Notes: generated from the sequence alone by a model not told the origin. DNA of 64,000 bases from Actinophytocola sp044466355 (GCF_044466355.1 NZ_JBITMQ010000002.1:620001-684000), one strand, 5' to 3'; counted from the stretch's first letter, positions 49,175 to 57,984 are shown. Program-made: numbers and translations.

Positions 49175-50119
49175 ATGAGCGACCGCACGAAGGTGGCGAT
49201 CATCGGCTCGGGCAACATCGGCACGGACCTCATGATCAAGGTGCGGCGCCTCTCGGAGCGGTTCGACATCGCCGCCATGGCCGGGATCGACCCGGGCTCC
49301 GACGGGCTGGCCCGGGCCCGCCGCCTCAAGGTCGCCACCACGCACGACGGCGTCGACGGGCTCGTGCGGCTGGACGAGTTCGCCGACGTCCGGTACGTCT
49401 TCGACGCGACGTCGGCCGGCGCGCACCGGCGTCACGACGAGGTCCTGCGGGCACTGGGCCGGACGGTCGTCGACCTCACGCCCGCGGCGCTCGGGCCCTA
49501 CGTCGTGCCGCCGGTCAACCTCGGCGAACACGTCGACGCCCCCAACGTCAACATGGTCACCTGTGGCGGGCAGGCCACCATCCCCATCGTGGCCGCCGTC
49601 GGCGCGGTGACCCCGGTGCACTACGGCGAGATCGTCGCGTCCATCGCCTCCCGCTCGGCGGGCCCGGGCACGCGGGCCAACATCGACGAGTTCACCGAGA
49701 CCACCGCGTCGGCGATCGAGCGGGTCGGCGGGGCCGCGCGCGGCAAGGCGATCATCGTCCTCAACCCCGCCGAGCCCCCGCTGATCATGCGCGACACCGT
49801 GCACTGCCTCGTGTCCGGTGTGGACACCGAGGCCGTCACCGCGTCCATCGAGGAGATGGTCGGACGGGTACAGGCCTACGTGCCCGGCTACCGGCTCAAG
49901 CAGAAGGTCCAGTTCGAGTCCGTGACCACCGACGACCCGCTGCACCGGCTGGTCCCGCCCGCCGCCCCCGCCGGCGCGGTCAAGGTCTCGGTGTTCCTCG
50001 AGGTCGAGGGCGCCGCGCACTACCTGCCCGCCTACGCGGGCAACCTCGACATCATGACCTCGGCCGCGCTGCGGACCGCCGAGCACATCGCCGCACACCG
50101 CGAGGAGGCAGTCCGATGA
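49175..50119 (+). CDS. acetaldehyde dehydrogenase (acetylating)
   Basis: A 314-residue enzyme of the MhpF/HsaG/BphJ type that turns acetaldehyde or propionaldehyde plus CoA into the acyl-CoA with NAD. The NAD motif is VAIIGSGNIGTDLMIKV, and the catalytic Cys130 is in VNMVTCGGQATIPIV. The C-terminal part has GAVKVSVFLEVEGAAHYLPA and YAGNLDIMTSAAL. ATG 49175 follows GGAAGGGAAAA. It is joined by ATGA coupling to the aldolase gene, with which it would form a channelling complex (known for BphI-BphJ and HsaF-HsaG). Confidence 0.92.
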   Translation: MSDRTKVAIIGSGNIGTDLMIKVRRLSERFDIAAMAGIDPGSDGLARARRLKVATTHDGVDGLVRLDEFADVRYVFDATSAGAHRRHDEVLRALGRTVVDLTPAALGPYVVPPVNLGEHVDAPNVNMVTCGGQATIPIVAAVGAVTPVHYGEIVASIASRSAGPGTRANIDEFTETTASAIERVGGAARGKAIIVLNPAEPPLIMRDTVHCLVSGVDTEAVTASIEEMVGRVQAYVPGYRLKQKVQFESVTTDDPLHRLVPPAAPAGAVKVSVFLEVEGAAHYLPAYAGNLDIMTSAALRTAEHIAAHREEAVR

Positions 50120-51126
50120 CGGAACTGTACGTCCAGGACGTGACGCTGCGGGACGGCATGCACGCGATCCGGCACCGCTACACGGTCGAGCAGGTGCGCG
50201 CGATCGCGGCGGCACTGGACGCGGCGGGCGTCGCCGCCGTCGAGATCGCGCACGGGGACGGGCTGTCCGGCTCCAGCATCAACTACGGCGTCGGCGCGCA
50301 CACCGACTGGGAGTGGCTCGAGGCGGTCTGCGACGTCACGCGCCAGGCCGTCCCGACCACGTTGCTGCTGCCCGGCATCGGCACCCTGCACGACCTGCGG
50401 CAGGCGCACCGCCTCGGCGTCCGGTCGGTGCGGGTCGCCACGCACTGCACCGAGGCCGACATCTCCGCGCAGCACATCGGCGCCGCGCGTGAGCTGGGCA
50501 TGGACGTGGCCGGGTTCCTGATGATGGCCCATCTCGCCGAGCCGGCCGAGCTGGCGCGGCAGGCCACGCTCATGGAGTCCTACGGCGCGCACTGCGTCTA
50601 CGTCACCGACTCCGGCGGCCGCCTCACGATGGACGGCGTCCGCGACCGTGTCCGCGCCTACCGGGACGCACTGGCACCGGAGACGCAGGTCGGCATCCAC
50701 GCCCACCACAACCTCGCCCTCGGCGTCGCCAACAGCGTGGTCGCGGTCGAGCACGGAGCGGTCCGGGTGGACGCCTCCCTCGCCGGGCAGGGCGCGGGCG
50801 CGGGCAACTGCCCGATCGAGGCCTTCGTCGCCGTCGCCGACCTGACCGGCTGGGACCACGGGTGCGACCTGTTCCGGCTGATGGACGCCGCCGACGAGCT
50901 GGTGCGGCCGCTGCAGGACCGCGAGGTCCGGGTCGACCGCGAAACCCTGAGCCTCGGCTACGCGGGTGTCTACTCCAGCTTCCTGCGCCACGCCGAGACC
51001 GCGGCGGCGCGCTACGGCCTGGACACCCGCGCGATCCTCGTCGAAGCGGGCCGCCGCGGCATGGTCGGCGGCCAGGAGGACATGATCACCGACATCGCGC
51101 TCGACCTCGCTGCCTCGGGGAACTGA
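50116..51126 (+). CDS. 4-hydroxy-2-oxovalerate aldolase
   Basis: A 336-residue DRE-TIM barrel aldolase of the MhpE/HsaF/BphI type. The opening VQDVTLRDGMHAIRHRYTVE contains the catalytic Arg and metal Asp. GIHAHHNLALGVANSVVAVE supplies the metal-binding His residues, and GAGNCPIEAFVAV lies further on. It cleaves 4-hydroxy-2-oxoacids to pyruvate and an aldehyde, which the partner dehydrogenase uses. GAGGAGG precedes ATG 50116. In most clusters a 2-oxopent-4-enoate hydratase is encoded next to this pair; none is present here. Confidence 0.92.
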   Translation: MTELYVQDVTLRDGMHAIRHRYTVEQVRAIAAALDAAGVAAVEIAHGDGLSGSSINYGVGAHTDWEWLEAVCDVTRQAVPTTLLLPGIGTLHDLRQAHRLGVRSVRVATHCTEADISAQHIGAARELGMDVAGFLMMAHLAEPAELARQATLMESYGAHCVYVTDSGGRLTMDGVRDRVRAYRDALAPETQVGIHAHHNLALGVANSVVAVEHGAVRVDASLAGQGAGAGNCPIEAFVAVADLTGWDHGCDLFRLMDAADELVRPLQDREVRVDRETLSLGYAGVYSSFLRHAETAAARYGLDTRAILVEAGRRGMVGGQEDMITDIALDLAASGN

Positions 51127-51196
51127 CGCACCCACCGCCGTGGGCGATATCTAGACTCGGGTCGGTATCCCCTCAACGACCTGGGAAGGCGGTGGC

Positions 51197-52102
51197 ATGG
51201 ACCGGCTCGTCGCGGCCATCGACATCGGAGGCACGTCGATCAAGTCGGCCCTCGTGGCCGAGGACCTGCACGTGGTGCACACGCTGCGCACCCCGACCCG
51301 CCGCGTGGACGGCTCCGTTGACGTCGCCCAGATCGTGGAGCTGATCGACGAGCTCCGGGGCAAGGCCGGGGACGCGACCGTCGTCGGCGTCGGGGTCGCC
51401 GCGCCGGGGATCATCGACGAGCGGCTCGGCATCGCGCGGGCCGCGGTCAACCTCGGCTGGCGCGACCTGCCGCTGCGGGACCGGCTCACCGACGCGGCGG
51501 GCATCCCCGTCGCGCTCGGGCACGACGTGCGGACCGGTGGGCTCGCCGAGTTCACCGTCGGCGCCGCGACCGGGGCGCGGAACGCGATGTTCATGCCGAT
51601 CGGCACCGGCATCGCCGCCGCGGTGCTCGTCGACGGGCACCGGCTGGACGCCGACGGGTACGCGGGCGAGATCGGGCACATCGTCGTCGACCCGGACGGG
51701 AAGGTGTGCGGGTGCGGCACCCGCGGCTGCCTGGAGACCGTGGCGTCGGCCGCGTTCATCGCCCGCAACTACAGCGAGCGCAGCGGGAGGACGGTCGACC
51801 GGGCCGCGGACGTGGCCGCCGCCGTCGTCGCCGGTGAGCCGGACGCGCTCGCCGTCTGGGCGCGGGCGGTCGACGGTCTCGCGACGGCGCTCACGACCGC
51901 GATCACGTTGCTGGCGCCGGAGACCATCGCGATCGGCGGCGGGCTGTCCGAGTCCGGCGACACGTTGATGACGCCGCTGCGGGAGGCGCTCGAAGGCCGC
52001 CTCGCGTTCCAGCGACGGCCGACGCTCGTGCGCGCGAAGCTCGGCGACAACGCGGGCTGCATCGGCGCGGGCATCCTCGCGTGGCGGGCCGCGGCGTGCT
52101 GA
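51197..52102 (+). CDS. ROK family sugar kinase
   Basis: A 301-residue ROK kinase. The phosphate motif is AAIDIGGTSIKSALV, the substrate region holds GHDVRTGGLAEFTVGAATGA, the zinc/ROK signature is CGCGTRGCLETVAS with three Cys, and IAIGGGLSESGDTLMTP closes the ATP site. It probably phosphorylates a hexose or N-acetylhexosamine at C6. ATG 51197 follows GGAAGG. It lies 70 bases after the aldolase gene and overlaps or abuts the PfkB kinase gene, so it opens a three-gene sugar module. Confidence 0.9.
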   Translation: MDRLVAAIDIGGTSIKSALVAEDLHVVHTLRTPTRRVDGSVDVAQIVELIDELRGKAGDATVVGVGVAAPGIIDERLGIARAAVNLGWRDLPLRDRLTDAAGIPVALGHDVRTGGLAEFTVGAATGARNAMFMPIGTGIAAAVLVDGHRLDADGYAGEIGHIVVDPDGKVCGCGTRGCLETVASAAFIARNYSERSGRTVDRAADVAAAVVAGEPDALAVWARAVDGLATALTTAITLLAPETIAIGGGLSESGDTLMTPLREALEGRLAFQRRPTLVRAKLGDNAGCIGAGILAWRAAAC

Positions 52103-53040
52103 GCGGAGCTCGCGGAGCGAACCATCAACACATCCTGACGGTCACGCTGAACGCCGCGCTCGACGTCACCTACCAGGTGCCGTCGCTGCGGCTCGGGCAC
52201 TCGCACCGGCCCACCGCGACCGACATGCGCGCGGGCGGCAAGGGCGTCAACGTCGCGCGTGTCCTGCACGCGCTCGGCCACGAGACCATGGTCACCGGGC
52301 TCGTCGGCGGTGAGACCGGCAACGCGATCCGCGCCGACGTGCTCGTCTCCGGGCTGCGCGAGGCGCTGTTCGACATGGCGGGCCCGTCGCGGCGCACGGT
52401 CACGATCGTGTCGGACGGGGCCGCGACCGCGGTGAACGAACCGGGCCCCCGGGTGTCCATTTCGGACTGGGCGGACTTCGTCGGCGGCTACCACGCGCTC
52501 GCGGCGCGCGCCTCGGTCGTCGTGCTGTCCGGCAGCCTGCCGCCCGGCCTGCCCGACGACGCGTACGCGCAGCTGATCCGCGCCACCCCGACACCGGTCA
52601 TCCTCGACACGTCCGGGCCGCCGCTGCTCGCGGGCGTCGCCGCGCGGCCGTCGGTGGTGAAGCCGAACGCCCACGAGCTGATCGAGGCGACCGGGCTCGA
52701 CGACCCCGTCGCGGGTGCCCGCGCGCTGCTTCACCGGGGCGCGCACGCGGTCGTCGCCTCACTCGGGCCGGACGGCATGATCGCCGTGTCGCACGAGGGT
52801 TCCTGGCGGGTGCGGGTGCCGGAGGAGTTGCGCGGCAACCCGACCGGGGCGGGTGACGCGTGCGTCGCCGCGCTCGCCGCCGGACGCGCACTCGAGTGGC
52901 CCGACCGGCTCGCGGAGGCGGTCGCGATCTCCGCGGCCGCGGTCCCCTGCCCGCTCGCGGGCGACATCGACCCCGACACCTACACCCGGCTGCGGCCGGC
53001 CATCACCGTGGAGGCACTGGATGCTCGCGCCGACCGCTGA
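52081..53040 (+). CDS. PfkB family hexose-phosphate kinase (1-phosphofructokinase/tagatose-6-phosphate kinase type)
   Basis: A protein of up to 319 residues with the LacC/FruK pattern: LTVTLNAALDVTYQVPSLRL, the sugar-binding AGGKGVNVARVLHALGH, VVLSGSLPPGLPDD, VVKPNAHELIEATGL and the catalytic NPTGAGDACVAALAAGR with the general-base Asp. It would phosphorylate a ketohexose phosphate to a bisphosphate that the next enzyme splits. The start is unclear: GTG 52081 or GTG 52096, both inside the ROK gene end. Its last 20 bases overlap the aldolase gene. Confidence 0.88.
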   Translation: MAGRGVLSGARGANHQHILTVTLNAALDVTYQVPSLRLGHSHRPTATDMRAGGKGVNVARVLHALGHETMVTGLVGGETGNAIRADVLVSGLREALFDMAGPSRRTVTIVSDGAATAVNEPGPRVSISDWADFVGGYHALAARASVVVLSGSLPPGLPDDAYAQLIRATPTPVILDTSGPPLLAGVAARPSVVKPNAHELIEATGLDDPVAGARALLHRGAHAVVASLGPDGMIAVSHEGSWRVRVPEELRGNPTGAGDACVAALAAGRALEWPDRLAEAVAISAAAVPCPLAGDIDPDTYTRLRPAITVEALDARADR

Positions 53041-53851
53041 CATCATCTCCGCCGCACGCGCGGACGGCCGTGGTGTCGGCGCGTTCAACGTGATCCAGGT
53101 CGAGCACGCCGAGGCACTCGTGGCTGGCGCGGAGAAGGCCGGTGCGCCGGTCGTGCTGCAGATCAGCGAGAACGCCGTGCGGTACCACGGCGCGCTCGAA
53201 CCGATCGCGCGGGCCACGCTCGCCGTGGCCGGTTCGTCCACCGCGCCGGTGGCCGTGCACCTCGACCACGCCACCGACGTCGCGCTCGTCCACGAGGCGG
53301 TGCGGCTCGGGTTCGGCTCGGTCATGTACGACGCGTCCGTGATGTCCTATGTGGACAACGTGGCGGCGACGACGGACGTCGTGCGGCACTGCCACGAGCA
53401 CGGCGTGTACGTCGAGGCGGAGCTGGGCGAGGTCGGCGGCAAGGACGGCGTGCACGCGCCGGGCGCGCGGACGGACCCGGACGAGGCGGCCGCGTACGTC
53501 GCGGCCACCGGTGTCGACGCGCTGGCCGTGGCGGTCGGCACGTCGCACGCGATGCTCACCCGCGACGCGACCGTCGACGTCGGACTGATCGAGCGGCTGC
53601 GCGCGACCGTGCCGGTGCCGCTGGTGCTGCACGGCTCGTCCGGCGTGCCCGACGACGACCTGCGGCGCGCGGTCCGGGCGGGCATGACGAAGATCAATAT
53701 CGCGACGCAGCTGAACAAGGCGTTCACGGCGGCGGTCCGCGCCTACCTGGAGGCGAACCCGGCCGTCGTGGACACGCGGAAGTACCTCGGCGCGGGCCGG
53801 GACGCGGTGGCGGCCGAGGTGGCACGACTGCTGGCGGTCCTCGGCGCTTGA
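53021..53851 (+). CDS. class II fructose/tagatose-bisphosphate aldolase
   Basis: A 276-residue zinc aldolase of the FbaA/GatY/KbaY family. GAFNVIQVEHAEALVAGAEK begins the barrel, VAVHLDHATDVALVHEAVRL holds a zinc His and the catalytic Asp region, VEAELGEVGGKDG supplies an acidic ligand, and AVGTSHAML with PLVLHGSSGVPDDDLRRAV completes the metal and phosphate sites. It yields dihydroxyacetone phosphate and an aldehyde. GGAGG precedes ATG 53021. With the two kinases it forms a short sugar-breakdown route, but an isomerase and a transporter are missing nearby. Confidence 0.9.
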   Translation: MLAPTADIISAARADGRGVGAFNVIQVEHAEALVAGAEKAGAPVVLQISENAVRYHGALEPIARATLAVAGSSTAPVAVHLDHATDVALVHEAVRLGFGSVMYDASVMSYVDNVAATTDVVRHCHEHGVYVEAELGEVGGKDGVHAPGARTDPDEAAAYVAATGVDALAVAVGTSHAMLTRDATVDVGLIERLRATVPVPLVLHGSSGVPDDDLRRAVRAGMTKINIATQLNKAFTAAVRAYLEANPAVVDTRKYLGAGRDAVAAEVARLLAVLGA

Positions 53852-53885
53852 CACGCTATATGCCCATAGGGCTATATTCCTCGTA
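53848..53885 (+). promoter_or_regulatory. leaderless promoter and operator of the arsR-like gene
   Basis: TTGACA (53848-53853) and TATATT (53873-53878) are separated by 19 bases, and the ATG at 53885 follows six bases after the -10 box, so the transcript is probably leaderless. Between the boxes lies an imperfect dyad, ATATGCCC-ATA-GGGCTATAT, suited to a small dimeric repressor. Confidence 0.6.
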
Positions 53886-54196
53886 TGGCATCAACGTTCG
53901 AGGTGCTGGCCGAGCCGCGCCGCCGGGAGATCCTCGACCTCCTGCGTGACGGCGAACGGCTCGTCGGCGACCTGGTCGAGCGCCTGGATCTGGCGCAGCC
54001 CACGGTGTCGAAGCACCTGAAGGTGCTCAGGAGCGCGGGCCTGGTCGAGGCCCGCCAGGACGCGCAACGCCGGTGGTACCGGCTGCGCCCGGCGCCGCTC
54101 GCGGAGATCGACGCGTGGCTCGCACCGTACCGTCGCATGTGGACGGACAGCCTGGACGCCCTCGAACGTCACCTGGACACGATGGAGGGGTCATGA
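53885..54196 (+). CDS. ArsR family regulator
   Basis: A 103-residue winged-helix protein. The recognition part is VGDLVERLDLAQPTVSKHLK, preceded by VLAEPRRREILDLLRDGERL and followed by VLRSAGLVEARQDAQRRWYR. The Cys residues that bind metal in ArsR/SmtB are absent, so this is the non-metal type commonly paired with SRPBCC proteins. Its stop overlaps the next ATG. The dyad in its own promoter suggests autoregulation. Confidence 0.9.
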   Translation: MASTFEVLAEPRRREILDLLRDGERLVGDLVERLDLAQPTVSKHLKVLRSAGLVEARQDAQRRWYRLRPAPLAEIDAWLAPYRRMWTDSLDALERHLDTMEGS

Positions 54197-55143
54197 GCGA
54201 GGCGACGCTGCACACGGTCAACGGGGAACCCACGCTGCGGTTCGAGCGGCGGTTGCGACACTCCCCCGCCAAGGTCTGGCGCGCGGTCACCGACCCGGCC
54301 GAGCTGGTGCACTGGTTCCCGGCGGCGGTCGAGGCCGAGCTGCGCCCCGGCGCGCCGATGCGGTTCACCTTCGCCGACGAGGCACCGGTCGACGGCGAGT
54401 GGGACGGCGAGGTGCTGGAGGTCGACGAGCCGAAGGTGTTCATGTTCCGCTGGAACACCGACGTCATCCGCGTCGAGCTGATCCCGGACGGCGACGGCTG
54501 CCTGCTGGTGTTCACCCAGACGATCGGCGGCGGCGCGACCGGGTTCCTGGCCGCCGGGCGCACGGCCGCGGGCTGGGACGCCTGTCTCGACGCCCTGGTC
54601 GCGCGGCTCGGCGGCGCCGCCGTCCCCGAGGACGCCGACTGGCTCTCCCGCGCGGAGCACTACCTGGCGAAGTTCGGCCTCGACGAGGGCGCGGCCACCC
54701 GCACCGCCAACGGCTGGGAGATCCGGTTCGTCCGCGACCTGGTGTGGAAGCCGCCCGCGGACGTGTGGGCGGTGCTGACCGAGGGCGCCCAGGTCGGTGC
54801 GACGCCGCCGGTGCGCGCCACGAACGAGACCGTGCCGCCCGGGCGCGTGACCAGGGCCGAGGCGCCGGCGGTGCTGGCATACGAGTGGCTGCACGACGGC
54901 GAACCCGCGGGCACGGTCCGGTGGGAGCTGTTCTCCGACCCGAAGCTCGGCGTGCGGGTTGAGCTGACGCAGACCGTGCCCGAGCGTCTCGCCGACGTCG
55001 TGCCGCACGCGATGGCCGCCTGGCACCTGCGGCTGGAGCTGTTCTTCGCCGCCACCCAGGGTGACGTGCGCCGCGCCTGGCCGGAGGAGCGGATCGCCGA
55101 GATGGTCAAGCACTACGCGGACGCGACCAGCCCGTCGTCCTGA
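54193..55143 (+). CDS. tandem SRPBCC (AHSA1-like) domain protein
   Basis: A 316-residue protein with two SRPBCC units. The first is RFERRLRHSPAKVWRAVTDP with AELVHWFPAAVEAELRPGAP; the second begins near IRFVRDLVWKPPADVWAVLT and has a shorter, more divergent core. Most AHSA1-like proteins have one such unit of about 150 residues. The fold binds hydrophobic ligands. ATG 54193 overlaps the arsR stop, an arrangement seen widely for ArsR/SRPBCC pairs. Its end overlaps the convergent binding-protein gene by 31 bases. Confidence 0.85.
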   Translation: MSEATLHTVNGEPTLRFERRLRHSPAKVWRAVTDPAELVHWFPAAVEAELRPGAPMRFTFADEAPVDGEWDGEVLEVDEPKVFMFRWNTDVIRVELIPDGDGCLLVFTQTIGGGATGFLAAGRTAAGWDACLDALVARLGGAAVPEDADWLSRAEHYLAKFGLDEGAATRTANGWEIRFVRDLVWKPPADVWAVLTEGAQVGATPPVRATNETVPPGRVTRAEAPAVLAYEWLHDGEPAGTVRWELFSDPKLGVRVELTQTVPERLADVVPHAMAAWHLRLELFFAATQGDVRRAWPEERIAEMVKHYADATSPSS

Positions 55144-55814
55144 CCGGCACGCCGCAGCGCGTCGGCGACGAACCCGCTCGCCTTCAGCTCCTCGATCAGC
55201 TCGGACAGGAAGGCGACCGTCTCCGGCTCGCGTGACCTCGTGGTGCCGAGCGCCTGGCGGATCTCCATGAACCGCGGCTCCAGCAGCCGCAGGTCCGGAT
55301 GCTCCGCGACGTAGGCGGTCATGGGCTGCCGGACGCCCGCCGCCACCTCGAGGCCCTGCTCGCGGAAGACCGTGGTCCCGTCCTCGCCGCGCACGGGGGT
55401 GGCGTGCCGGAGCGTGCGGGTGAGGTAGAGGTCGTAGGCCGACCCCTCGTTCACCCCGACCCGCACACCCGGCCGGTCCACCTCGTCCGGTGCGGTGATC
55501 GACGAGGCCGCCCGCACCGCGTACACGCCCTCGATCAGCACGTACGGCGCGGTGAACGCCACCTCCTCGGCACGTTTCGGCTCGATCGCGAGGAAGCAGA
55601 TGTCGGCGCGCCCGCTCGTCACCGCCTCGAACGACCGGCGGGCCGCGTCGAAGGTCACCAGCTCCACGGGCACGCCGAGCCGCCTGCCCAGCTCGCGGGC
55701 GATGTCGACGGTCACGCCACTGGGTGCGTCGAGCGTGCCCTGCGCGAGCACGGGGTTGCCCAGGTTGATCGACGCACGCAGCACGCCCGTGGGCGCCAGG
55801 TCCTCGGTGATCAC
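55113..55814 (-). CDS. solute-binding-protein-like domain without signal peptide
   Basis: A 233-residue type 2 periplasmic binding fold (SBP_bac_3). VLRASINLGNPVLAQGT, VTVDIARELGRRLGVPVELV, SGRADICFLAIEPKRAEEVA with FTAPYVLIEGVYAVR and VRVGVNEGSAYDLYLTRTL are recognisable parts of amino acid-binding proteins. The chain starts at the fold itself with no signal peptide or lipobox, so it should stay in the cytoplasm. No ABC permease or ATPase is adjacent. GTG 55814 lies 12 bases after the aminotransferase stop, so the two are cotranscribed. It may sense or handle the aminotransferase substrate. Confidence 0.78.
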   Translation of the reverse strand: MITEDLAPTGVLRASINLGNPVLAQGTLDAPSGVTVDIARELGRRLGVPVELVTFDAARRSFEAVTSGRADICFLAIEPKRAEEVAFTAPYVLIEGVYAVRAASSITAPDEVDRPGVRVGVNEGSAYDLYLTRTLRHATPVRGEDGTTVFREQGLEVAAGVRQPMTAYVAEHPDLRLLEPRFMEIRQALGTTRSREPETVAFLSELIEELKASGFVADALRRAGQDDGLVASA

Positions 55815-55826
55815 CAGCAGAGGATC

Positions 55827-57074
55827 TCAGACCGCCGCGACAGCCTCCCGCCACAGGGCGAGCCCCTCGTCGATCTGGTCGGCGGACACCACGAGCGGCG
55901 GGATCATCCGCACGACGTTGCCCGCCGCGCCGCAGGTCAGCAGCAACAACCCGGACGCGGCGGCCGCCTGCTGCACCCGCGCGGCGGCCGCCGGGTCGGG
56001 CTCCCCGCCCCGGTCCACGAACTCGTTGCCCAGCATCAGGCCCAGCCCACGCACGTCGCCGATGGCGGGCACGTCCGCCGCGACCTTCGCGAGCCCCTCC
56101 CGCAGCCGCGCGCCCTGGGTGGCGGCGTTCTCGACGAGCCCCTCGGACAGCACGACGTCGAGCGTGGCGATCGCGGCGGCGCAGGCGATGGCGTTCCCGC
56201 CGTACGTGCCGCCCTGCGACCCCGGCCACGCCTTGGCCATGAGGTCCTTGGACGCGGCGATCGCCGACAGCGGGAACCCGCTGGCCAGCCCCTTGGCGGT
56301 GATCAGGACGTCGGGCCGGACGTCGAAGTGGTCGTGGCCCCAGAACCGGCCGGTGCGCCCGAACCCGGTCTGGACCTCGTCGACCACCAGCAGGATGCCG
56401 TGCTTGTCGGCCCGTTCGCGCAGGCCGCGCAGGAACGCGCTGTTCGCGGGCACGTACCCGCCCTCGCCGAGCACCGGCTCGACGAAGAACGCGGCGGTCT
56501 CGGCGGGCGAGGTCAGCGTCTGCAGCGTGTAGTCCAGCTCGCGCAGCGCGAACCGCGTGGCCTCCTCCTCGCTCCAGCCGTACCGGTAGGCGGTCGGGAA
56601 CGGCGAGACCACGACGCCGCCCATGAGCGGCGCGAACCCGGCCCGGAACTTGGTCGCCGAGGTGGTCATGGAGGCGGCGCCGATCGTGCGGCCGTGGAAC
56701 GAGCCGTGGAACACCACGACGTTCGGCCGCCCGGTGGCGTGCCGGGACAGCCGCAGCGCCGACTCGACCGCCTCACTGCCCGAGTTCACGAAGAACAGCG
56801 AGTCCAGCCCGGTGGGCAGCACCTCGGAGAGCCGTTCCGACAGCGTCAGCAGCGGCCGGTGCATCACCGTCGTGTACTGGCCGTGGATCAGCTTCCCGGC
56901 CTGCTCCCGCACGGCCTCGACGACGCGCGGATGGCAGTGCCCGGTGCTGGTCACGCCGATACCGGCGGTGAAGTCCAGATACCGGCGCCCGTCCTCGCCG
57001 TAGAGGTACACGCCCTCGCCGCGCTCGGCGAGCACGGGCGTCGCCTGCTTGAGGATGGGGGACAACTCAGCCAT
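55827..57074 (-). CDS. class III aminotransferase (4-aminobutyrate/acetylornithine type)
   Basis: A 415-residue PLP enzyme. GVYLYGEDGRRYLDFTAGIG, VNSGSEAVESALRLSRHATG (phosphate-binding region), FHGSFHGRTIGAASMTTSAT, VVDEVQTGFGRTGRFWGHDH with the ring-stacking Asp, and DVLITAKGLASGFPLSAIAA with the Schiff-base Lys are all present. Typical donors are 4-aminobutyrate or ornithine derivatives; the exact one is not evident. ATG 57074 follows GGAAGGTG. The following gene encodes a signal-less binding protein. Confidence 0.9.
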   Translation of the reverse strand: MAELSPILKQATPVLAERGEGVYLYGEDGRRYLDFTAGIGVTSTGHCHPRVVEAVREQAGKLIHGQYTTVMHRPLLTLSERLSEVLPTGLDSLFFVNSGSEAVESALRLSRHATGRPNVVVFHGSFHGRTIGAASMTTSATKFRAGFAPLMGGVVVSPFPTAYRYGWSEEEATRFALRELDYTLQTLTSPAETAAFFVEPVLGEGGYVPANSAFLRGLRERADKHGILLVVDEVQTGFGRTGRFWGHDHFDVRPDVLITAKGLASGFPLSAIAASKDLMAKAWPGSQGGTYGGNAIACAAAIATLDVVLSEGLVENAATQGARLREGLAKVAADVPAIGDVRGLGLMLGNEFVDRGGEPDPAAAARVQQAAAASGLLLLTCGAAGNVVRMIPPLVVSADQIDEGLALWREAVAAV

Positions 57075-57129
57075 CAGCACACCTTCCCGCGGATTGTCGA
57101 CAATCCTACGGAACGGGTCGGGCCGGTGG

Positions 57130-57936
57130 CTACCCTTCCTTCACGGCCTGGAGGGTGAACGTCGCCGCCAGCGCGCCCGGCCGGTCGGTCAGCCGCCATT
57201 CGCCCTGGTCGTCGGCGGTCATGTGGCCCGGCAGCGCGTTCCACGGCACGCTGTCGTGCTCGACGAGCCCGGTCAGGCGCATCCCGGCGGCGAGCAACCC
57301 GGTGATCGTCTCGCCGAGACCGTGGTCCCAGCAGTGCGTGGTCCGGCTGGCGAACTCCGTGCCGTCGCCGGTGTAGGTCCCGGCGTCCTCCTCGACGATC
57401 GGCTCGTCGGTCTCGAAGTACGGGTAGTGCGGCCGCAGGTCGTCGCCGAGGGTCATCAGCATCGGGTGGCCCTCCCGGACGAACAACCGTCCGCCGGGCC
57501 GCAACAGCCCGGCCACGACCCGCGCCCACCGCGCGACGTCCGGCAACCAGCAGAGCGCGCCGATGCCGGTGTAGACGAGGTCGAACCGGCCCGCACCGAG
57601 GACGTCGACCGCGTCGTGGACGTCGGCCTCGTGGAAGTCGACGTCCGCGCCCGCCGCCTCCGCCAGCCGCCGCGCCTCCTTCAGCGAGGCCGGGGACAGG
57701 TCGAGGCCGGTCATGCGGGCGCCGAGGCGGGCGAGCGAGACGGTGTCGGTGCCGATGTGGCACTGCAGGTGCACGCCGCGCAGACCGGTGACGTCCCCGA
57801 GCAGGGGCAGGTCGAACCGGACGATGTCGCTCAGGTGGGCGGGGTCGGCGAACCGGTCGAGCCCGTACATGGCCGACGCGGCGTGCGCCGGTGCGCGTTC
57901 GTCCCAGTTCGCCTTGTTGATGGCCAGGTAGTCCAC
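57130..57936 (-). CDS. class I SAM-dependent methyltransferase
   Basis: A 268-residue methyltransferase. The SAM-binding region reads LRGVHLQCHIGTDTVSLARL with GARMTGLDLSPASLKEARRL, then FDLVYTGIGALCWLPDVARW and VVAGLLRPGGRLFVREGHPM. The motif HLQCHIGTDT in place of DVGCGTG is typical of one actinobacterial subgroup. Substrate unknown. GTG 57936 begins the conserved DYLAINKANWDERA. It is on the same strand as its neighbours but separated by about 50 bases on each side. Confidence 0.88.
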   Translation of the reverse strand: MDYLAINKANWDERAPAHAASAMYGLDRFADPAHLSDIVRFDLPLLGDVTGLRGVHLQCHIGTDTVSLARLGARMTGLDLSPASLKEARRLAEAAGADVDFHEADVHDAVDVLGAGRFDLVYTGIGALCWLPDVARWARVVAGLLRPGGRLFVREGHPMLMTLGDDLRPHYPYFETDEPIVEEDAGTYTGDGTEFASRTTHCWDHGLGETITGLLAAGMRLTGLVEHDSVPWNALPGHMTADDQGEWRLTDRPGALAATFTLQAVKEG

Positions 57937-57984
57937 GGGCGGGACAGTGCCAGAGCACCGCCCCGCCCGCGAGCCATTTCCGGG

